A stretch of DNA of 64,000 nucleotides, taken from contig JAIEMN010000008.1 in NCBI GenBank assembly GCA_019752115.1, forward strand, positions 1 through 64,000, written 5' to 3'. Source of the stretch: Gemmatimonadaceae bacterium (lineage in GTDB: Bacteria > Gemmatimonadota > Gemmatimonadetes > Gemmatimonadales > Gemmatimonadaceae). Position numbers and translations under genes: made by a program. The notes beneath the pieces were generated by a model that made no database searches, was not told the DNA's origin, and was given only the letters and a program-made list of their open reading frames with translations. This document shows, piece after piece, positions 55,288 through 64,000 of this stretch (position 1 is the first letter of the stretch; the number at the start of each line of letters is the position of its first letter).

Positions 55288-56489
55288 TCGGTCAGCACTC
55301 CCTCGTCTGCTTCGGCGAAGCGTCGGCGGAGTCGGGCCGCCAGGGTGGGCCCGAGATAATCCTCCGCGACGGAATCGTCGAAGACGAGTTCACGAACTGT
55401 ACCGGAGACCTTCACCTGCCCCTCGAACATGATGTACGCCCGATCGACGATGTCGAGGGTCTGTTCGACGTTGTGGTCGCTGATGAGCACGCCGATGCCA
55501 CGGTGGCGGAGGTCCGCCACGATGGTCTGAATATCGTGGACCGCGATCGGGTCCACGCCGGCGAACGGCTCATCGAGCATCATGAACTTGGGTTGCGTGA
55601 CCAGAGCGCGGGTGATCTCGAGACGGCGACGTTCGCCGCCCGAGAGTTGATAGGCCTTGCTCTTGCGCAGGTGCTTGATGCTGAGTTCGTCCAGCAGGGT
55701 CTCCAGACGCGCCTTCCGCTCCTCGGCGGAGATGGGCAACGTCTCGAGGACCGCCAAAATATTCTGTTCGACCGTCAGCTTACGGAAGATTGACGGCTCC
55801 TGTGAAAGGTAACCGATCCCCTGCCGTGCGCGGCGGTACATGGGCATGTCGGTGATGTCGTTGCCATCCAAGCGGATACGCCCGGCCTGGGGAGCAATCA
55901 ACCCGACCAGCATATAGAACGTGGTGGTCTTGCCGGCGCCGTTCGGTCCCAGGAGCCCGACGATCTCACCCTGCGCCACGCGGAGGGCGACGTCGTTCAC
56001 GACCCGGCGGCCCTTGTAGATCTTCACGAGGCCGTCGGCGCTGAGGACCGAGGCTGGCGCGGCGGCCGACGTGGAGGCGGGGGTCGGGGACGGCCGCCGA
56101 TGCTCGCCCGTGGCCCGAAGCTGCCGTGCCACTTCGGCACGTTGGGCCTGCAGGGCCGGCCAGACGGCGGCGGTAAAGCGGACCGTGGCCTCGGGGGGCA
56201 ACGGAGGGCTGGCGGGCGCCTCGATCAGCCCAGTGGCAGCCAGCCGCGGCAGCACCGCCGCCGCCAGATGGCTGCGGACTTCGTCGGGCGACGGACGCTG
56301 CGCATCGGCGAGGTCGGCGAGATATCGGGCGACCAGCGCCTGCACCGGCGCGGCGCCGTTGGCGTCGGCAGCGTCGAGCATCGCCTGCACCATGGCGGCG
56401 AGCGCACGGTCCCCGTGCACCGCCCGGGCGACCAGGGCCAGGACGCCGGCGTCGTCAGTGGGTGGGGCGAACGAGTCGGGATGGCTCAT
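55284..56489 (-). CDS. lptB: LPS-export ABC ATPase LptB with an N-terminal extension
   Basis: LptB powers extraction of LPS from the inner membrane with LptFG. The ABC domain starts near residue 148: Walker [10 protein letters not shown] (181-189), signature LSGGERRR and Walker [13 protein letters not shown] are intact. Typical LptB is about 240 residues; this one is 401 because of an extra 147-residue N-terminal region that looks like an Ala-rich helical domain with a low-complexity tail. No in-frame Met lies between residue 38 and the ABC domain, so a shorter start is unlikely but an alternative codon could exist. It overlaps rpoN downstream and the OstA-like gene upstream. Confidence 0.9.
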   Translation of the reverse strand: MSHPDSFAPPTDDAGVLALVARAVHGDRALAAMVQAMLDAADANGAAPVQALVARYLADLADAQRPSPDEVRSHLAAAVLPRLAATGLIEAPASPPLPPEATVRFTAAVWPALQAQRAEVARQLRATGEHRRPSPTPASTSAAAPASVLSADGLVKIYKGRRVVNDVALRVAQGEIVGLLGPNGAGKTTTFYMLVGLIAPQAGRIRLDGNDITDMPMYRRARQGIGYLSQEPSIFRKLTVEQNILAVLETLPISAEERKARLETLLDELSIKHLRKSKAYQLSGGERRRLEITRALVTQPKFMMLDEPFAGVDPIAVHDIQTIVADLRHRGIGVLISDHNVEQTLDIVDRAYIMFEGQVKVSGTVRELVFDDSVAEDYLGPTLAARLRRRFAEADEGVLTE

Positions 56490-58204
56490 GGGCGTCGGGA
56501 CCGGAAAGCGACCAGCGCGAGCGGCGGCAGGGCTGCGTCAATGGGGGTGGGCGGTTTGGCGGGTGGCTTGGCGGGGGCCTTGGCCGGCGGGGCTTTCCCC
56601 TTCGGCGCGTTCTTCCCCCCCTTCTTCGCCGCCTCGGCGGCCTTGGACAGGCTGTCCCTGACCGCCGCCGAATCCACCACGGTACTGTCTTCGGGCTCGA
56701 GATAGATGCCCGAGGCCTGCTGATCGACCCGCACCGTGCGGACCGCCCCGGTATCGAAATTGACCCAGATGCGCAGGCCGCGCACGTAGTTGATCGACGG
56801 TCGCGCCTCGCGCCCCTTGTTGCTCGCCATGTGAAAGAGCGAGGAGGCGTTCCCGATGGCGCGGATCTCCTTGATCGGCGGCCCCTTCACGGTGTCCTTC
56901 ATCGCCGTTTCGGAGCTGTCGAAGTACGCGAAGATGCTGTCGCCGCGCAGCACGTCCTTCTCGGGCGACTTGATCTTGGTGGAGTCCACGGCGCCGACGG
57001 CCTTGGCGCCCCCGATGGCGTGCACCTCACGGGCGACCTTGTCGACCATGCGGATGCGCAGCGAATCGGCCTCGACATCCTGTTGCGGCGTCTTGGCCTT
57101 CGCGCGGCCCTTGCCGAAGGCGAAGGCTTCGGTGAGCTGCTGATTCTTGAGCCGGAGATCGATGATCTCGGCGTCGAGCTGCATGTCGTCGGTGGTCGCG
57201 TGGCCAATGTGGCGCGCGATCACGCGGTCGAGCTGGCGATTCTGACTGTACAAATCGATGGTGTCGCCGTTCAGCGTGAAGCGCCGCGCGGAATCGTTGT
57301 TCACGATGCGCGCGCCACGCATGAGGCGCGACTTCTCGGTGACCTTGTCGAAGAGCGAGCTGTCGGCGCGGCCGACGAGGCGCTCGCGCTGGATCACCAC
57401 TTCGCCCCACGCATACAGCAGCGAGTCGCCGGCGTCTTCGAAGCGATTGGCGGTGATGGAGGTCGGCGGCCCGGGCTTGCCGGTGACGCTGTCCTTCTCG
57501 ATGAGCGTGGCCGTGGAGCGCATCGGTGCGACGAGGCGGGCCACCGGCCGTTCGGCGGTCGCCCGGTAGTACTCCATGCTCTGGCCGGTGAACGTGCTGC
57601 CCGATTCGAGCCCGGTGGCGATCACGCCGCCATCGGCGAAGAGCCGCCCTTCGCGGGTGAAGTAGATCGCGTGCGTGGCCCGCACCTGCATCTTCTTCGG
57701 CTCTTCATACACGACGTTGCCAAAGAGATTGATGATGCCGGGACCTTCGAACTGCTCGGCGCTGTCGGCGCGCAGCTTGTTGTCCTCGCCCTGACAACGG
57801 CCCACGAACCCACCACCGATGAACGTGTTCGACACGCCTTCGCTGATGCGCTGGTAGAGCAGCCGGTTGTCGGGCGGGGACTCGGCCATGTCCAGCAAAC
57901 AGTTCTTGCTGGCGGGGGCCGGCTTCTTCTTGGGGACCGGCTTGGAATCCACCTTCTTGGTGGAGTCGGCCGCGGGCGCCTTGGCGCTGTCCGACTTGGG
58001 CGCGGCCGGCGTGCTCGTGTCCTTGGGCGCCGCGGCAGTCTCCGGCTTGGCGGGCGCCACCGGCGGCTGCGGCGCGGGGGCCTTGCCACCGGCGCTCCCG
58101 CCACCACGGCAGGCCGCCGCGACGAGCAGTGCGATCGCGCTCAGACGCCACAGCGCCGCGGTGCGGCGTGTCGGCGTGGCGAGCGGCGCGTGACGATCGG
58201 TCAC
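56486..58204 (-). CDS. LptA/OstA-like lipoprotein
   Basis: The 572-residue protein has a lipobox (LLVAAACR, Cys32), a Pro/Ala/Lys-rich linker (about 35-105), and a long OstA/LptA-type beta-jellyroll region (about 110-500), for example [20 protein letters not shown] and [11 protein letters not shown]. LptA bridges LPS transport across the periplasm, but E. coli LptA is 185 residues and not a lipoprotein. The C-terminal Ala/Pro/Lys tail is disordered. The GTG start at 58204 overlaps the lptC stop. It could instead be the N-terminal part of an LptD-like protein. Confidence 0.75.
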   Translation of the reverse strand: MTDRHAPLATPTRRTAALWRLSAIALLVAAACRGGGSAGGKAPAPQPPVAPAKPETAAAPKDTSTPAAPKSDSAKAPAADSTKKVDSKPVPKKKPAPASKNCLLDMAESPPDNRLLYQRISEGVSNTFIGGGFVGRCQGEDNKLRADSAEQFEGPGIINLFGNVVYEEPKKMQVRATHAIYFTREGRLFADGGVIATGLESGSTFTGQSMEYYRATAERPVARLVAPMRSTATLIEKDSVTGKPGPPTSITANRFEDAGDSLLYAWGEVVIQRERLVGRADSSLFDKVTEKSRLMRGARIVNNDSARRFTLNGDTIDLYSQNRQLDRVIARHIGHATTDDMQLDAEIIDLRLKNQQLTEAFAFGKGRAKAKTPQQDVEADSLRIRMVDKVAREVHAIGGAKAVGAVDSTKIKSPEKDVLRGDSIFAYFDSSETAMKDTVKGPPIKEIRAIGNASSLFHMASNKGREARPSINYVRGLRIWVNFDTGAVRTVRVDQQASGIYLEPEDSTVVDSAAVRDSLSKAAEAAKKGGKNAPKGKAPPAKAPAKPPAKPPTPIDAALPPLALVAFRSRRP

Positions 58205-58764
58205 TTCGTGGGTACCTGCACCGCGCCAGTAAACTTGCACGACTTCAGGCACTTGGACGTCGTCATCTTCGGATCGCTTTCGAAGCCGATGCCCGTCATG
58301 GTCCGCTTCGGCTCATTGAGCGTGAACGCCGAATCGGTGAAGAACTGATTGCGCTGCTGATCGTAGACCAACTGCGGCGTGCTGAGCCGCTTGCCATCTT
58401 CGCGCACGACCACAACGTTGCCGCGCACTTCCAGGCGCTGCAGCCGCTGGTTGTACGTGCCCCACTTGGCGGTCATCACGCCGTCCTTGGCTCCGGTGGT
58501 GGTGTAAAACGTCATATTCACCGGATACAAGACAAGGCGCGTGCCATCCTCGTACGTGAGCGCGGTATCGCTCAAGAGCTCGCCCTTGTTGACGCCGCGG
58601 TCCGTCAGGACGACCCGGGTGCCGAAGGCGATCGTTTCCGCCGAGTCGGGGATCGTCAGCCGCTTGGGGGCGACGCCTGCTGTCTTCTTCTGGGGACACG
58701 CGGCGGCCCCCAGCAGGGACACGGCGGCCACCGCCATCGTCACGACCTGTGCGCGCCGCATCAC
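58201..58764 (-). CDS. lptC: LPS-export protein LptC
   Basis: LptC links LptFG to LptA in the inner membrane. The 187-residue protein has an N-terminal lipobox (SLLGAAACP, Cys23) in place of the usual membrane helix, followed by the LptC-like beta-jellyroll (VLTDRGVNKGELLSDTALTY, then LSTPQLVYDQQRNQFFTDS). The order kdsD-lptC-lptA-like-lptB supports the call. It overlaps kdsD by 4 bases. Confidence 0.82.
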   Translation of the reverse strand: MMRRAQVVTMAVAAVSLLGAAACPQKKTAGVAPKRLTIPDSAETIAFGTRVVLTDRGVNKGELLSDTALTYEDGTRLVLYPVNMTFYTTTGAKDGVMTAKWGTYNQRLQRLEVRGNVVVVREDGKRLSTPQLVYDQQRNQFFTDSAFTLNEPKRTMTGIGFESDPKMTTSKCLKSCKFTGAVQVPTK

Positions 58765-59723
58765 ACCGCTCCCGCGCGCATGAGGTCATGCAGATGAACG
58801 ACCCCGACGAGCGTTCCGCTCGCGGAGGTCACCGGCATCGCCATGATGCCATGCGTTTCCATGCGATGCACCACCGCACTCCCCAATTCGTGCTCCTGCG
58901 CCAGGCGCGGCGACGTGGTCATGACGGAGGCCACGGGAACCGTGAGCACATCCTGGTGGCGCTCCAGCAGACGCGTGAGATCGCCAGCGGTGACGACCCC
59001 GGAGACGCGCTCCTGTTCCACCACGATGGCAATGCCCCGGCGCTCGGCGAGCAGCACCACGGCCTCGCGCATCGTGGCCGACTTCGGCAGCACGGGCAGC
59101 CGTTCGGTTTCCATAACGTCACTCACGCGCGTCAACAGCTTGCGGCCAAGGGCTCCACCGGGATGCAGGCGCGCAAAGTCTTCGGCACGGAATCCCTTCT
59201 CGGCCATGAGCGCCACCGCCAGCGCGTCGCCCAGCGCCAGCGTGACGGTCGTGCTGGTGGTCGGGGCGAGATCGTGTGGGCACGCCTCCTCCTTCACCAG
59301 CAGATCGAGCGTGACATCGGTGAGGCGCGCGAGCCGCGACTCGGGGCCGGCGGTCATGGCGATCATCTTGACCCCCATGCGCGCGAGCGCCTCGATCAGC
59401 CCGAGCAGTTCGTCGCTCTCGCCACTCTTCGAAATGAGAATGGCGACGTCATCCGGGCCCACGATGCCAAGGTCGCCGTGCAGGCTCTCCACCGGGTGGA
59501 GAAACATGGCCGGCGTGCCCGTACTCGTGAACGTCGCCGCCATCTTGCGGCCCACGAGCCCCGACTTGCCGACGCCGGCGACGATCACGCGCCCGCGACA
59601 ACCCGCCAGCAATTGCACCGCGGTGACGAACGAGGCGCCAAGCGCCTGCTCCACGTTGCGCAGCGCCTCCGCCTCGAGCGCAAGGACGCGCTGACCGCGC
59701 GCGATGATCTCGGCCTGGCTCAC
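58761..59723 (-). CDS. kdsD: Arabinose-5-phosphate isomerase KdsD
   Basis: KdsD makes arabinose 5-phosphate for Kdo synthesis. The 320-residue protein has a SIS sugar-isomerase domain (about 30-190; VIVAGVGKSGLVGRKMAATF and ISKSGESDELL) and two CBS domains (about 200-320). GTG 59723 is chosen: it matches the family start and overlaps the kdsC stop (GTGA). The long frame beyond it is the mirror of kdsC. Confidence 0.95.
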   Translation of the reverse strand: MSQAEIIARGQRVLALEAEALRNVEQALGASFVTAVQLLAGCRGRVIVAGVGKSGLVGRKMAATFTSTGTPAMFLHPVESLHGDLGIVGPDDVAILISKSGESDELLGLIEALARMGVKMIAMTAGPESRLARLTDVTLDLLVKEEACPHDLAPTTSTTVTLALGDALAVALMAEKGFRAEDFARLHPGGALGRKLLTRVSDVMETERLPVLPKSATMREAVVLLAERRGIAIVVEQERVSGVVTAGDLTRLLERHQDVLTVPVASVMTTSPRLAQEHELGSAVVHRMETHGIMAMPVTSASGTLVGVVHLHDLMRAGAV

Positions 59724-60351
59724 TGACGCACCTCCGTCACCACATCGCCATCCACGCTGCGACTCGCGACATACCGCTCCACCGCATCGATCCATTCGCC
59801 CCGCGCGTGCAGCAGTGCCTCGGCAAATTCGCGTACCGCCCCGCGCCCGCCCGTCCTGGCGAGCTGCAGATGGGCCGCGCGGGCGACCTCGGCGACGCAG
59901 TTGCCCACGGCCACGGGGAGCCCCACTGCGCGCAGCACCGCCAGATCGGGCAGGTCGTCGCCCACGAACGCGACCTCGTCGAGCGTCATGCCCCATTCGT
60001 CGCAGAGTCGCCGCAGCGCGGGCAGCTTGCGCGCGTGCGGATCCTGGATGCACGCATCCACCCGCAGCTCCCGACCGCGCGTGGCCACGCTTTCGGACAC
60101 GCGCCCGGTGATGATCACGACCTTGAGTCCGCACTCGCGCAGCATCGCCATCCCGAGACCGTCCTGGATGTCGTAGCGCTTGAGCTCGAATGGCAGCCAC
60201 GCCTCGTCATGGCGCGTGCTGCCGAGGTAGACGCCGCCGTCGGTGAGGACGCCGTCCACATCGAAGCCGACCACCTTGATGCGCTTGGCCACCGCGGGCT
60301 CGATCCGCGGTGCATACACCGTGAGCGGCGCGAGGCCGTCAGCGTCCATCA

Positions 60352-60352
<1 letters not shown>
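59720..60352 (-). CDS. kdsC: Kdo-8-phosphate phosphatase KdsC
   Basis: KdsC removes phosphate from Kdo-8-phosphate. The 210-residue HAD enzyme has VVGFDVDGVLTDGGVYL (about 27-43), with the two catalytic Asp, and VAFVGDDLPDL later. The ATG at 60352 overlaps the kdsA stop (TGATG on the minus strand); ATG 60349 is equally possible. It lies between kdsA and kdsD. Confidence 0.93.
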
Positions 60353-63628
<3,276 letters not shown>

Positions 63629-63650
63629 TGGCCGGTCGAAAGGGGCGTGG

Positions 63651-63678
63651 TTGCAGCAAAATTCACGCCAATTAAGAT
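63651..63678 (+). promoter_or_regulatory. Possible promoter for the TerC-family gene
   Basis: TTGCAG (63651-63656) and TAAGAT (63673-63678) are 16 bases apart and 58 bases upstream of the ATG at 63737. This intergenic region also serves the divergent kdsB gene. Match is moderate. Confidence 0.35.
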
Positions 63679-63736
63679 ACCCGGTTCGGCGGCTGAAGGC
63701 AAACAGGTCGCACGTCGTCACTTCCAACGCTTCGGC

Positions 63737-64000
63737 ATGCCCACATCGTGGTGGATCGGCTTCAACGCCCTGGTCCTGTTCCTGCTGGCGCTCGACCTCG
63801 GGGTGTTCAACCGAAAGGCGCACGCCGTGTCGGTTCGGGAAGCCCTGTCGTGGAGTGCCGTGTGGGTGACGCTGGCCATCGGCTTTGGCGGCTGGATCGG
63901 CCTCGAGATGGGGCGGGCGTCGATGCTGGAGTTCTACGCCGGCTATCTCGTCGAACAGGCGCTGTCGGTCGACAACCTGTTCGTCTTCATCCTCATCTTC
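63737..64000 (+). CDS. TerC-family membrane protein (partial)
   Basis: Only the first 88 residues are in the window; the gene runs off the right edge. Two membrane helices (WWIGFNALVLFLLALDLGVF and a second at about 42-57) and VEQALSVDNLFVFILIF match the TerC/Alx family, integral membrane proteins linked to tellurite resistance and metal homeostasis (Mn2+ export). The Asp in SVDN is part of the conserved metal-binding site. Confidence 0.9.
   Translation, partial: MPTSWWIGFNALVLFLLALDLGVFNRKAHAVSVREALSWSAVWVTLAIGFGGWIGLEMGRASMLEFYAGYLVEQALSVDNLFVFILIF

Overview
The window is high-GC DNA from a diderm, LPS-making bacterium. A member of the Gemmatimonadota (Gemmatimonas-like) fits best. The evidence is indirect: a fused LpxC-FabZ, a DUF374 (LpxJ-type) lipid A acyltransferase, PorV-like outer-membrane protein, BshC, and an McsA-McsB-ClpC set, all in one LPS-bearing genome. 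No taxonomic marker was compared, so the placement is inference.

Layout. Bases 1-655 hold the 3' end of a 23S rRNA, a 5S rRNA and their terminator. Bases 740-5535 hold era, a porV-like gene, a DUF5683-like gene, a GGDEF-type regulator and a zinc-ribbon protein. Bases 5667-14463 hold prfB (with its programmed frameshift), lysS, lolC/E, lolD, mcsA, mcsB and clpC. Bases 14658-24835 are an envelope operon: bamA, skp/ompH, lpxD, lpxC-fabZ, lpxA, a Gfo/Idh/MocA oxidoreductase, lpxB, lpxJ-like and lpxK. Bases 24889-33101 carry glutamate dehydrogenase, rlmH, bshC, murJ, uvrC and thrC. Bases 33256-42141 carry a DUF512 radical-SAM protein, der, plsY, gpsA, a MerR regulator, surE, pcm, a low-complexity protein, acylphosphatase, apt and a lipoprotein. 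A tRNA-Arg(CCU) follows. Then comes a minus-strand pair (MoaD-like carrier and Asp-box propeller) and, divergently, a MoeB-rhodanese, then a membrane-anchored TPR protein.

At 45994-46021, inside a 570-base gene-free gap, lies a sequence that matches bacterial dif sites closely. Genes converge on it: nearly everything to the left is on the plus strand and nearly everything to the right is on the minus strand. The window therefore appears to span the chromosome terminus.

Right of dif, all on the minus strand and so read from high to low coordinates: kdsB, pyrG, kdsA, kdsC, kdsD, lptC, an LptA/OstA-like protein, lptB with an N-terminal extension, rpoN, a block of glycosyltransferases and polytopic membrane proteins, and dapF. 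A TerC-family gene is cut by the right edge, on the plus strand.

Together the genes cover most of outer-membrane assembly: lipid A core synthesis (LpxA, C, D, B, K and FabZ, but no LpxH/I here), Kdo synthesis and activation (KdsA-D, with PyrG supplying CTP), LPS export (LptB, C and an A-like protein), lipoprotein export (LolC/E, D), and OMP folding (BamA, Skp). No CRISPR array, prophage or insertion sequence was seen.
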